The translations under genes were made by a program, and so were the position numbers. From DASWJZ01 sp963805325 (GTDB lineage: Bacteria; Pseudomonadota; Alphaproteobacteria; Rhizobiales; Afifellaceae): 64,000 bases of DNA. Of this stretch, positions 44,131-53,184 are shown one piece after another (positions within the stretch are counted from its first letter, which is position 1; the number at the start of each line of letters is the position of its first letter). The DNA lies in assembly GCA_963805325.1 (NCBI GenBank), contig CAWDTS010000001.1:562874-626873 (forward strand). Direction: 5' to 3'. The notes under the pieces are model-generated. The model saw nothing but the letters and a program-made list of their open reading frames with translations, made no database searches and was not told the origin of the DNA.

Positions 44131-45650
44131 ATGGCGCGACGTGCGGATCCCCTGACGCCGGTTGAAGCTGCGTGGCGACGCCGCGCGCAGATCAGGTTCG
44201 CTGTCTTCGTGTTGGTCGTCGCCATCCTGGCGGTCTTCGCGACGCTTCTCTTCAATCGCTATGCATCGAATCGGCCAGTCACCTACAGCAACATCGAGGA
44301 TCATTTCAAATACGGCTCGATCGGCAGCGACTACGAGAACGGACTGCCGCTCCGCATCCTGCAAGTGCTACCGCGCATGTTCCCGGAATACATGCCGGCC
44401 GGCGGTCACGACTATACGGCCTTCGGCTTTCTGCAGGAGCCGGACCACCCGTTGCCGATCGGGTTCTCGGTGCGCCGCCACTATATCGACCTTGCGGGGC
44501 TGAACTGTGCCTCCTGCCATGTCGGCGAGGTGCAGGCGTCCGCGGACGCAAAGCCGCGAGATCATCCTCGGAATGCCGGCGAACACCGTCGACCTGCAGG
44601 CTTTCTTCGGCTTCCTGTTCGCTTGCGCGGGCGACAACCGCTTCACTGCCGACAACATCATCGCGGAGATGGAGAAGGACGGGCATCTCTTCTTCATCGA
44701 CCGGCTGATCTATCGCAGCGCCGTGCCGCAGTTGCAGGCGGGAGATATTGAAGGTTCGCTCGCAGCTGGAAGCCTACATGTTTCCAGTGCATCCAAAGTT
44801 CGGGCCCGGCCGGGTCGACACCTTCAACCCCTACAAGGTCAACCAGTTTTCCGCCGACTATCCGCCCGGCTCCTTTAGCGATGACGAACGGATCGGCACG
44901 GCGGATTTTCCCTCGATCTGGAACCAGCGCCGACGCGACGGCATGAACCTGCATTGGGATGGCGACAACAGCTCGCTGCGGGAGCGGAATTTCAGCGCAG
45001 CCTTCGGCGCCGGCGCCACGCGGCAGAACGTCGACAGTGCCTCCTTCGACCGTGTTACCGCGTGGCTCGAGGACCTGCCGTCGCCGCATTATCCGTTCGC
45101 GATCACGACGGATCAGAGCGTGCTCGACCGGGGCAAGGCGATCTATGACGCGCGCTGCGCCGCGTGCCACGCCTTTGATGGCGCCATGGTCGGTCAGGTC
45201 GATCCGATCGAGTTGATCGGGACCGACCGGCGCCGACTCAATTCCTATACGGAGAAACTCGCCCAGATTCAGCTCGCTTACGGCGACGGCTACGATTGGG
45301 ATTTTACGCATTTCCACAAGACGAACGGTTACGCGAACGCGCCGCTTGACGGGATATGGGCGCGCGCGCCGTATCTTCACAATGGCTCCGTGCCGACGCT
45401 CTGGGATCTTCTGACGCCGCAAGAGAGCCGCAATGGCGGTCGCGATTTCTTCTATCGCGGTGATGCCGTCTACGACCAGGAGAACGTCGGATTCCGTTCC
45501 GATCTGGCGGAAGTGAACGGGCGGGAATCATTCCGCTTCGTCATATCGGAGCCCGGCAACAGCAATCAGGGTCACAGCGGTCCGAAATATGGCACAGACC
45601 TGAGCGACGACGACAAGCGCGCACTGATCGAATATCTGAAGACGCTCTAG
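44131..45650 (+). pseudogene. Membrane-anchored di-haem cytochrome c (locus B), two frameshifts
   Basis: Same design as 12428-13990: N-terminal membrane segment (VFVLVVAILAVFATLLFNRY), VTYSNIEDHFKYGSIGS, first haem site CASCH, second CAACH, and the C-terminal THFHKTNGYANAPLDGIWAR followed by APYLHNGSVPTLWDLL. The frame changes at about 44554 (AAAGCCGCGAG, one extra C before REIILGMPANT) and again at about 44741 (GCGGGAGATATTG, one extra G before ILKVRSQLEAYM). The span is two bases over 506 codons. Both breaks abut G/C runs and the rest is intact, so read error is likely. Fourth gene of the locus B operon. Confidence 0.78.
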
Positions 45651-45665
45651 GCGAGGCGCAGTGCC

Positions 45666-46955
45666 GTGGCGAGCTACCCGACGACGCGCTTGTGGGATCT
45701 CGTGCGTCTCGCGGCGCTTCTCATCCGGGCACGAACCAGGAAGAGCGACCTCGCGGAAGCCGCGACAGGCTGGCTGAGGGGCCTGACGGAGCGTTATCAA
45801 AGCCCCGACCTCATCATCAACCTGATCGCCCGGCGTATCCTCTTCGTATCGAGTCCGAGCCTTTCCGCTCATGTGCTGGCGGCGCCGCCCTCCAGCGAGA
45901 CCTTCGTCGAGGGCACGATGAAGCGCAAGGCGATGGCCTTTCTCGCACCGCATGCGCTGACGATCTCGCATGATGCGGAATGGCGGACGATGCGCGTCTA
46001 CAATGAGGACGTGCTGAACACGCATCGGCCGCACATACATCAGCAGTCGTTCCTGGCGCACGTTCAAAAGGCGTTCGAGCAGCCGATCACCGACATCCAG
46101 GACATTCGGCGGCGTATGGGCGAGGTGATGCTGGCCGTCGTGTTCGGCGAGGGCAATGCTCCAGAGCAACTGATCGATGACATCCAGGAACTCTTCGCTG
46201 AGGTGGGGCTGCGCACGGCGCTCTTCGGCAGCAGGAAGACTGCGAAACGTGATCGCTTCTATGCTGTCTTGCGCGGGTTGTGGCGAGACAGACTCACGGG
46301 AGGGAAGCCCAGTCTGCTCGCGGGCGCCAATGCCGCCGCCGGGAAGCTTGAAAACCCCGCTCCCGGCGAGGACGCGCTCATCGAACAGATTCCGCATTGG
46401 ATGTTCACGTTCACGAACTCCGGTTCCGATCTGCTCGCCCGGTCGCTGACCATGATCCTCGAGCAGCCCGCGGCGCTCGATCGGGTGCGCAAGGAGATTG
46501 AGTTGGCCGGCGATTTGGGCCGCGCCGAGACGATTCAGAAGCTGTCGTATCTGGAAGCCTGCCTGCTGGAGACTGGACGCCTCTTTCCGCCGGCGGTTCA
46601 GACGGCGCATCGCGCGGCGCACGAGGTTCACTTCGACGGGAAAGAAATCCCAGCCGGAACCGAACTCCTGCAGTTCTTCCCGTTCAACAATCGCGATCAG
46701 ACGCGCGATCCGCTGGCCAACGATTTTCGGCCCGAACGCTGGCTGGATCCGAACGATTCAGTGCACCGGCTCTACCCGAATCTCTTCCTGAGCGGCGCAC
46801 GCGCTTGTCCCGGACGCGACCTGATCCTGTTCATCGACAAGGCCGCGCTCGCAATCATCTTGCGCGGCTCTGCGGTGCGTCCGAGCGACAATGCCCTGAG
46901 CCGTACTCCGCTACCTTTCTCGTTTCCGAGCGGATGCCCGCGGTTTGGAACGTAG
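45666..46955 (+). CDS. Cytochrome P450 lacking the I-helix threonine (locus B)
   Basis: 429 residues from a GTG start 15 bases after the cytochrome stop. P450 hallmarks: C-helix WRTMR (106-110), K-helix ETGR (302-305), FRPERWLDP and the haem loop FLSGARACPG with Cys381. In the I helix, where monooxygenases have AGxDT, the sequence is NSGSDLLARS (251-260): the acid is kept (Asp255) but the proton-relay threonine is Leu256. P450s of the CYP74 and prostacyclin-synthase types, which rearrange hydroperoxides or endoperoxides without O2, also lack this threonine. Its place beside a dioxygenase and a lipoxygenase makes hydroperoxide rearrangement a reasonable hypothesis. No membrane anchor. Confidence 0.85.
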   Translation: MASYPTTRLWDLVRLAALLIRARTRKSDLAEAATGWLRGLTERYQSPDLIINLIARRILFVSSPSLSAHVLAAPPSSETFVEGTMKRKAMAFLAPHALTISHDAEWRTMRVYNEDVLNTHRPHIHQQSFLAHVQKAFEQPITDIQDIRRRMGEVMLAVVFGEGNAPEQLIDDIQELFAEVGLRTALFGSRKTAKRDRFYAVLRGLWRDRLTGGKPSLLAGANAAAGKLENPAPGEDALIEQIPHWMFTFTNSGSDLLARSLTMILEQPAALDRVRKEIELAGDLGRAETIQKLSYLEACLLETGRLFPPAVQTAHRAAHEVHFDGKEIPAGTELLQFFPFNNRDQTRDPLANDFRPERWLDPNDSVHRLYPNLFLSGARACPGRDLILFIDKAALAIILRGSAVRPSDNALSRTPLPFSFPSGCPRFGT

Positions 46956-47017
46956 GGGCCGGCTCTGTTAAGATATTTGCCACGGCCAAACTGATGTTTG
47001 ATCGCGAAAAGGCCAAT

Positions 47018-47119
47018 TGTCCAAAACTTGCCGGAGCGGCTCATCGAGGAGCTAAAGCCGTTGTCGGCCACCAGGCGCTGGAACTGCTCGCTGGTGTACT
47101 GGCTACCCGGTCCGAATGA
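47018..47119 (-). pseudogene. IS3-family transposase remnant
   Basis: Read on the minus strand this stretch encodes SQYTSEQFQRLVADNGFSSS followed by MSRSGKFW, the second-aspartate region of the IS3 OrfB catalytic domain. Nothing of the rest of the element is recognisable on either side; it is a short fossil between the P450 gene and the tRNA-derived attachment site. Confidence 0.7.
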
Positions 47120-47187
47120 CGCAGCACGGCTTACCGCGCCGCCGCGGCCTGAATGACCGTCAACAAGCTGAGATCACATAGAAAATT

Positions 47188-47235
47188 TGGCGCACCCGAC
47201 AGGATTCGAACCTGTGACCTCTGCCTTCGGAGGGC
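47188..47235 (-). other. 3' half of tRNA-Arg(CCG): attachment site of an integrative element
   Basis: The minus strand reads, from the anticodon loop CTCCGAA (anticodon CCG) through GGCAG, the T arm ACAGGTTCGAATCCTGT and acceptor end to CCA. The match to a tRNA stops inside the 5' anticodon stem (about 47235) and the 5' half is absent. Such a 3' tRNA fragment next to a tyrosine integrase is the classic att copy left by integration; the boundary means the inserted DNA lies to the right. Confidence 0.8.
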
Positions 47236-47282
47236 GTCCCGTTACTTTCTCTAGACTGCGAAATACTGCCCTACGGCACCAC

Positions 47283-47389
47283 ATCCTATCGAACGAATAG
47301 GATTTTGTCTTATTCTCTACCGAAATGAGTTCGCCGCGGCTCGCCGTGACTTTCCTCCTGCTGCTTCCGCCACGCTTCCGCGGAAGCAG
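47283..47389. repeat. Inverted repeats upstream of the integrase
   Basis: Two features: ATCCTAT-(7 bases)-ATAGGAT at 47283-47303, followed by a T-rich stretch, and the perfect palindrome GCTTCCGCGGAAGC at 47374-47387, with a further CTGCTTCCG arm at 47361-47369. They could be integrase arm or excisionase sites, or a transcription stop shielding the integrase; position is the only evidence. Confidence 0.4.
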
Positions 47390-47413
47390 GCCTGACAACG
47401 GGAACCCGATGTC

Positions 47414-48694
47414 GTGCCGAAGCTGACAAAGCGCTGCGTGGACGCGGCTGCACCGCGAGCATCTGAGTACTTCCTCTGGGACGACGAGCTCCCAGGATTC
47501 GGGCTGCGCGTCTTCAACTCCGGCAAACGCAGCTATCTCGTTCAGTACCGCGCCGATGGTCGGACCCGTCGCGTGACGATCGGCTTGCATGGTGTCTGGA
47601 CTCCAGATGAAGCGCGTCGGGAGGCGCGAGCTTTGCTGGGCCGCATCGCGGAGGGAGAGAACCCCGCTGAGGAAAGAGAGTTCGATCGGAAAGCTATTAC
47701 GGTGAAGGAGCTGTGCGAGCGCTATTTGGCCGACGCGGAAAATGGCCTCGTCCTTGGCAAGAAGCGCTTACCCAAGAAAGCTTCGACGCTTGCGACCGAT
47801 CGTGGACGGATCGACCGGCACATCATCCCCCTCCTCGGTGCTCGACTGGCCAAGGACATAACGACGGCAGACGTAAACAGGTTCATGCGTGACGTGACTA
47901 CGGGAACGACACGTACAAGCGTGAAGACGCGTCCCCGCGGCAGGGCTATTGTCAAAGGTGGTCGTGGAACGGCCTCCCGTACAACCGGCTTGCTAGGGGG
48001 CATCTTCACCTACGCGGTTGGGTTAGGGATTGTGGCTAACAACCCGGTTCGCGGCGTGCGGCGCCCAGCCGACCTGGTCCGGGATCGGCGCCTGAGTGAC
48101 GAAGAATATAGGGCGCTCGGCCGTATCCTCGAAGCTGCCGACCAAACTGATGAGCATCGCACCGCTATCACGATGATACGTCTTCTCGCCCTCACCGGGT
48201 GTCGGCGCGGAGAGATCATCAATCTCCGCTGGGATGAGGTGGATGACGCGCGCGGGTGTTTTCGACTGAGGGACTCAAAGGAGGGCCGATCGATCCGGCC
48301 GATTGGACATGTTGTCTTTGAAATCCTTGCGTCGATCCGGCCGGAGAGAGCGGAGGGTTACGTGTTCCCTGGAGCCGTTGAAGGGAAGCCCTTCGTCGGA
48401 CTTCCGAAGGCATGGAGGGTCGTTGTAGGACGCTCTGTACTCGTGGATGTTACACCACACGTCCTCCGCCACAGCTTCGCAAGTGCCGCCAACGACCTGG
48501 GGTTCACCGAAGCCACAATCGCTTCCATGCTCGGGCATTCGCGAGGAACGATGACGAGCAGGTACGTCCATCACATCGATGCTGTTCTGGTCAATGCGGC
48601 CGACGTAGTCTCCTCGCATATCTGGTCGATGCTGTCCCGCCCCGATTCAAATGATCACGCGGCTCCCGAGGCATGCGCAATCGCGGCTGAGTGA
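47414..48694 (+). CDS. Tyrosine-type site-specific integrase
   Basis: 426-residue P4-like integrase: N-terminal DUF4102/arm-binding region (LPGFGLRVFNSGKRSYLVQY), SAM-like core-binding domain from about residue 95, and catalytic domain with Arg in LALTGCRRGEI, HxxR in PHVLRHSFAS, a late His in MLGHSRGTMTSRY and the nucleophile Tyr of SRYVHH. GTG at 47414 starts the frame. It reads away from the tRNA-Arg att site and is the first gene of the element to its right. Confidence 0.9.
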   Translation: MPKLTKRCVDAAAPRASEYFLWDDELPGFGLRVFNSGKRSYLVQYRADGRTRRVTIGLHGVWTPDEARREARALLGRIAEGENPAEEREFDRKAITVKELCERYLADAENGLVLGKKRLPKKASTLATDRGRIDRHIIPLLGARLAKDITTADVNRFMRDVTTGTTRTSVKTRPRGRAIVKGGRGTASRTTGLLGGIFTYAVGLGIVANNPVRGVRRPADLVRDRRLSDEEYRALGRILEAADQTDEHRTAITMIRLLALTGCRRGEIINLRWDEVDDARGCFRLRDSKEGRSIRPIGHVVFEILASIRPERAEGYVFPGAVEGKPFVGLPKAWRVVVGRSVLVDVTPHVLRHSFASAANDLGFTEATIASMLGHSRGTMTSRYVHHIDAVLVNAADVVSSHIWSMLSRPDSNDHAAPEACAIAAE

Positions 48695-48814
48695 TCGATG
48701 CAATGCGGTCCCTGCCCGACGAACCAAAGCGACCGGTTGCCTGTCGGAAGCAGCGTTTGATTCCCGATCCCGTAGCGTTAATTTGATGGCGCCTTGACGG
48801 TGACCTGCGGACGT

Positions 48815-49528
48815 ATGTCAGGCGACGAAATACGACCGCCGACAGAGGAGCCGGGGTTGCGAATTCTGATCGTGGAGGACAACGAGCAGCTGGCGGACTG
48901 GCTCGCTCGTTTGCTGCGCGGTGAAAACTACGTCGTCGACTGCTTGCATGAGGGCGAAGCGGTCGTAGGAGGTGCTGACCTGGAGAATTACGACCTCGTG
49001 ATCGTTGACCTGGCTCTGCCGGGCATGAGCGGAATCGACGTTATCCGCGATATCCGAACTCGGGGATATTCGGTGCCGATGTTGATCCTGACCGCGGAAG
49101 ACGCGCTGAAGAGCCGGGTCGTTGGGTTGAACGCCGGGGCCGATGACTATGTGACCAAGCCCTTCGAGGTTGACGAACTCGTCGCCCGAATTCGAGCATT
49201 GGGCCGTCGGCTGGGCACGATTCTCAAGTCCGAACTGCGTTTCGGGCCGCTCACCTTCGACCAGAACACGCGATTGTTCGCCATCAAAGGGACACCGCTG
49301 GCACTGTCGCCGCGCGAACATGTCATCCTTGAGACTCTGCTTCGGCGGGCCGGGGCCACAGTCAGCAAGGATGTCCTGTTGGAAAGCAGCTATGGCTTCG
49401 ACGACGAGGTAAATCCCAGTGCCATCGAGGTGATCGTGCATCGGCTGCGACGCAAGCTGGAACACAGCACGGTGGCTATCGCCACGATTCGCGGACTCGG
49501 TTATGTGCTGCGCCTGGAAAATCCCTGA
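48815..49528 (+). CDS. OmpR/PhoB-family response regulator
   Basis: About 237 residues: receiver domain with acidic pocket (LIVEDNEQ), phosphorylation site VIVDLALPGMSG and conserved DYVTKPF lysine, then a C-terminal winged helix (EVIVHRLRRKLE, TIRGLGYVLRL). I use ATG 48815; a TTG at 48794 is possible. It is six bases upstream of the sensor kinase. On the element it probably controls the divergent-side ABC importer operon. Confidence 0.87.
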   Translation: MSGDEIRPPTEEPGLRILIVEDNEQLADWLARLLRGENYVVDCLHEGEAVVGGADLENYDLVIVDLALPGMSGIDVIRDIRTRGYSVPMLILTAEDALKSRVVGLNAGADDYVTKPFEVDELVARIRALGRRLGTILKSELRFGPLTFDQNTRLFAIKGTPLALSPREHVILETLLRRAGATVSKDVLLESSYGFDDEVNPSAIEVIVHRLRRKLEHSTVAIATIRGLGYVLRLENP

Positions 49529-49534
49529 GATCGT

Positions 49535-50923
49535 GTGGTGGTGAGCGGCAGCCTTCGGCTCAACCTGATGGTCTGGCTGATCGTCCCGGTCACCACGATC
49601 CTCGGCTTCAGCCTATGGCTATCCTACTCGACCGCCCGTCATCAGGCGATGCTGGTCTATGGACCGCCAGCTTCTGGCGTCGGCGCGGATGATCGCCGAG
49701 CAGGTCCGCTTCCGCGACGGCGCAATAGGCGTCGTCGTGCCGCCTGCGGCGCTCGAGCTCTTCGCCTCAGACAGTCACGACGAGGTTTCCTATGCCGTCC
49801 TTGACCCCAGTCGAACCCTGATCGCGGGTTTTCCAGGGCTGGAGGCGCCTGCGGCTTTGCCGGCGACATTCGACCATCTGCCTTTGACACAATGTTCAGA
49901 ACCGAAAGCATGCACGCGATGATCCTGCACCAGCCGGTCATCACGCCTGAAACCAGTGTCTGGGTCGAAGTCATGGTCGGCGAGACGCTGAAAGCACGCG
50001 ATGCACTCGTAGCGGCACTCTGGCTGCGCGGCTTTGCCGAACAGGCGGTGCTGGTTCTGGCGGCCGCGTTATCGATCTGGATCGGCATCAGCCGCGAGTT
50101 GCGGCTTTTGATGCGGTTGAGAAGTGCCGTTCTGAGCCGTTCCGCTGATCGGCTGGAGCCGTTCGACATTTCCGCGGTGCGGACCGAAATCCAGCCGCTC
50201 GTGCAAGCCCTGAATGATTACATGGCGCGGCTCGCAGCCCATCTGAGGCGCCAGCGGCAATTTCTCGACACGTCGGCGCACCAGATGCGGACGCCGCTGG
50301 CGATCATCAAGACGCAACTGGGGTTGGCCCGCAGGAGCCGCTCCGTGGAAGACGTCCATGCTGTTCTTGCCGAGGTCGACACCAGCATGACCGCAATGTC
50401 ACGGATGACCCAACAACTGCTGGCTCTCGGACGGGTCGAGCACGACCGCGCCACCTACGTTACCGAGAGCGTCGAACTCGGCGCCTGCCTGCGCGAGGTC
50501 GTCAGCCTGTCGGCGCCGCGCGCGCTCGACGCGGGGGTCGAATTGGCGTTCGAGGTCACCGGCCCCTGCCTGGTCACCGCAACGCCCTCGCTGATCAGCG
50601 AACTCGCTACCAACCTGATCGACAACGCTATCCTGCATGCCGGACCGGGCGCCACTGCGACGATCGCGGTGCGCCGGCGCGACGGGTTCGGCGTCGTTTC
50701 GGTCTGCGATGACGGGCCCGGCCTGGCCCAGGCCGACCGGACGAAGCTCTTCACCCGCTTCCACCGCGGCGCCGATGCTCCTCCGGGTGGCAGCGGGCTC
50801 GGTCTGGCCATCGTCGCCGAGATCGCCGAGATGTTCGGCGGCCGCGCCGAAGCTCCGACACCGGTCGGCGGCAAGGGCTTCTGCGTCGAAGTAGCCTTGC
50901 CGCTTGCCGCCCGGACGGATTGA
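49535..50923 (+). pseudogene. Sensor histidine kinase, two compensating frameshifts
   Basis: About 462 residues if corrected. TM1 near residues 10-30 (LMVWLIVPVTTILGFSLWLS), a periplasmic domain, TM2 (EQAVLVLAAALSIWIGI), H box with phospho-acceptor (LDTSAHQMRTPLAIIKTQL), N box (ELATNLIDNAILHAG), G1 (DDGPGLA) and G2 (GSGLGLAIV). The frame shifts at about 49660 (TATGGACC, one G extra) and back at about 49893 (CCTTTGACACAATG, one base missing); the full span is an exact multiple of three. Partner of the preceding response regulator. Convergent with the binding-protein gene, 7 bases apart. Confidence 0.8.
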
Positions 50924-50930
50924 GCCCGCC

Positions 50931-51941
50931 TTACTTTCGGGCGTTTGCCCGGTCGGCGAAGACGTTGGTATAGGTCCGCCCAAGGTCGATGGTTGCCCCG
51001 CGCACGCCGGGCATGAACATCGAAAGGACTGCCAACACGTTTTCCGGTCCGCCCTCGGGCATACGTCCATCGGTCGTGAACATCGCCTTTCCTGCCGCCA
51101 ACGCGCTCACGTACATCGCCTTGTCGCCGACGTAGAAATCAGTCGGCATCTGGTCGGCGATCTCGGCTGCATCGTGGGCGCTGATGTAACGGAGGGTGCG
51201 CACGAAGGCGTTGACTAGCTTCTGCACGGTGTCCGGGTGACTATCGACCCATGATGTTTCCATGTACAGGCAGGCCGCCGGGTAGAGCCCGCCCAGCGCC
51301 TGCGTTGTACCTTCCACGTCGCGCAGATCGATCAGGACTCTGGCCTCCCCGCTGCCGATCAACCGCGAGACGGTAGGCTCGGTGGTCATCGCCGCTTGGA
51401 TCTGGTCGTGCCGCAGTGCCGCAATCAGAGTATCGCCCGCTCCAACAGGTACCGGCGTCACGTCACTGAGCTTGAGGCCCGACCGGACCAGCAGGTATTC
51501 CGTCAGGAAATCGGTCGATGAGCCAAGACCGGTAACACCCACTCGCATCCCGCGGAGATCGGCGAACGACGCGATTTCGGGATGGCGGTTGGATACGAGT
51601 TCCACCTCACCCGGGACGCGACTGAGTTGCACCACCGCTTCTGTATATTTGCCGAGGCCTTGCAGTTGGATGTTGTGGTCGTAAAAGCCGACGACACCCT
51701 GCACCGCGCCGGCGAGCATTTCGTCGGTCGCCTCGACGCCGGCAGGTTCGGAAAAGACTTCGACGTCGAGCCCCTCGTCGCGGAAATAGCCAAGTTCTTG
51801 GGTCAGGATCAGCGGCAGGTAGATTTGTTTCTCGACGCCACCGACCATCAGGGCGACCTGTTCGGCCCGGGCGGCGCCGGCGGTCAGCGCGCCGGCAAGG
51901 ATGCAGAGCAGGCCAAGCCGAAACCGCCGGTTCCACGGCAT
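50931..51941 (-). CDS. ABC transporter substrate-binding protein, NMT1/SsuA/TauA type (1)
   Basis: 336 residues with a Sec signal peptide (LGLLCILAGALTAGAARA). The mature part reads LMVGGVEKQIYLPLILTQEL and has the GVTGLGSSTDFLTEYLLVRSG segment of the nitrate/taurine/sulfonate binding-protein family. ATG at 51941 has GGGAGA upstream; the longer frame to 51983 lacks support. A paralogue of the next gene (both have LMVGGx[ED]KQIYLP), apparently recruited by the same importer. A small hydrophobic or anionic organic substrate is typical for the family; the ligand is unknown. Confidence 0.85.
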   Translation of the reverse strand: MPWNRRFRLGLLCILAGALTAGAARAEQVALMVGGVEKQIYLPLILTQELGYFRDEGLDVEVFSEPAGVEATDEMLAGAVQGVVGFYDHNIQLQGLGKYTEAVVQLSRVPGEVELVSNRHPEIASFADLRGMRVGVTGLGSSTDFLTEYLLVRSGLKLSDVTPVPVGAGDTLIAALRHDQIQAAMTTEPTVSRLIGSGEARVLIDLRDVEGTTQALGGLYPAACLYMETSWVDSHPDTVQKLVNAFVRTLRYISAHDAAEIADQMPTDFYVGDKAMYVSALAAGKAMFTTDGRMPEGGPENVLAVLSMFMPGVRGATIDLGRTYTNVFADRANARK

Positions 51942-52065
51942 CCGTCTCTCCCTCGCCGGCTGCCTCGTGGTGTCATTCTGCACGCCCGGACGCTCGTTTG
52001 TCGAGCATCCGGGCGCCGGTCGCTCTGCGTCGTGCCGGGCTCCATGGGGTCCGGCACCGACAGGA

Positions 52066-53115
52066 TCAGTTGACGCCTTCCAGCTTCTTGGCGGCCGTTA
52101 CGTAGTCGTTGGTGAAGGTCTTGGAGAAGTCGACCGGACCATTGACCTTGCCGGCCGCCTTCTCGATGTCATAGACCGTCTGCGGACCGCTCGGCGGCAT
52201 GATGCCGGCGCCGTCGATGTTGAATTGGCCCCAGTCGTTTTGCAGCGCCGCGATGTATTCGTCCTTCGACGTCAACTGGTTTGAGACGAAGTCCGCCGGC
52301 ATGGCGTTGGCAACGTCGGCCGCGGTGTGGGTCCGCATCCAGACCAGCGTGGCAACCAGCGCGTTTACCACGGCCTGGGTTTCCGTCTTGTGCGCGGCGA
52401 CCCAGTCGGCGTTGGCAAGCACGGCGGCGGCTGGGAAGTCACCACCTAGCCACTTCTGCACCCCTGCCCCGGTCGAGAGGTCGATGGCGGAATATCCCAC
52501 GTCAAGCTTCTCGATCGCATTCACCGTCGGCTGGCTGGTGATGCCGCAGACCGCCTTGCCGAACTTCAGCGCGGCGATCATGGTCTGGCCTGCGCCGGCC
52601 GCGATCTTGGTGTAGTCGGTGGGCGCCAGGCCGGCCCGGGCCGAGACGTAGCTGACCAGCGCATCAGTGCCCGAGCCAAGGTCGGTCACGCCGACCGCCT
52701 TGCCCTTCCAGTCCGTGGGCGATTTGACGTCGGTGCCCTTGGCGCACATGATCCGCTCGCCCGGCGCCACCGAAAGCTGGATGACGTCGAGGACGTACTT
52801 GCCCTTTTCCTGCAGCTCGATGGTGTGGTTGTACCAGGCGCCGGCCATGTTGACTTGGCCCGAGAGCATCGCATCCTCGGCGCCGACGCCGCCAGCCTGC
52901 TCGGTCGAGAGCTCGACGTTCACGCCGTATTTCTTGTACATGCCCAGGCTCTCGGCCAGCTGGTAGGGCAGGTAGATCTGCTTGTCGATGCCGCCGACCA
53001 TCAGGGTCACCGTCGGCATGTCATCGGCCGCGGCCGGGGTCGAGAGCATCGAGGCGCTCGGCGCGGCAATCGCCATCGTGGTGGCCATCAGGGCCGCCAT
53101 ATTTGTGAGTTTCAT
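52066..53115 (-). CDS. ABC transporter substrate-binding protein, NMT1/SsuA/TauA type (2)
   Basis: 349 residues with a signal peptide (MKLTNMAALMATTMAIAAPS, cleaved near TPAAADD) and mature start LMVGGIDKQIYLPYQLAESL; GVTDLGSGTDALVSYVSARA matches the same family segment as its neighbour. It lies directly after the permease gene on the same strand and is probably the original partner. The duplicate at 50931 may widen substrate range. Confidence 0.86.
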   Translation of the reverse strand: MKLTNMAALMATTMAIAAPSASMLSTPAAADDMPTVTLMVGGIDKQIYLPYQLAESLGMYKKYGVNVELSTEQAGGVGAEDAMLSGQVNMAGAWYNHTIELQEKGKYVLDVIQLSVAPGERIMCAKGTDVKSPTDWKGKAVGVTDLGSGTDALVSYVSARAGLAPTDYTKIAAGAGQTMIAALKFGKAVCGITSQPTVNAIEKLDVGYSAIDLSTGAGVQKWLGGDFPAAAVLANADWVAAHKTETQAVVNALVATLVWMRTHTAADVANAMPADFVSNQLTSKDEYIAALQNDWGQFNIDGAGIMPPSGPQTVYDIEKAAGKVNGPVDFSKTFTNDYVTAAKKLEGVN

Positions 53116-53184
53116 GTCGTTTTCCTCCGTTGGATCATCCAGCTTCCTGGATCTCTGCTCCGGGTCTGTCGGCCTGCCGGCTGC

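Noticed and set aside
47188..47235. Complete tRNA gene
   Set aside because: Only the 3' half matches; the 5' acceptor, D arm and 5' anticodon strand are absent.
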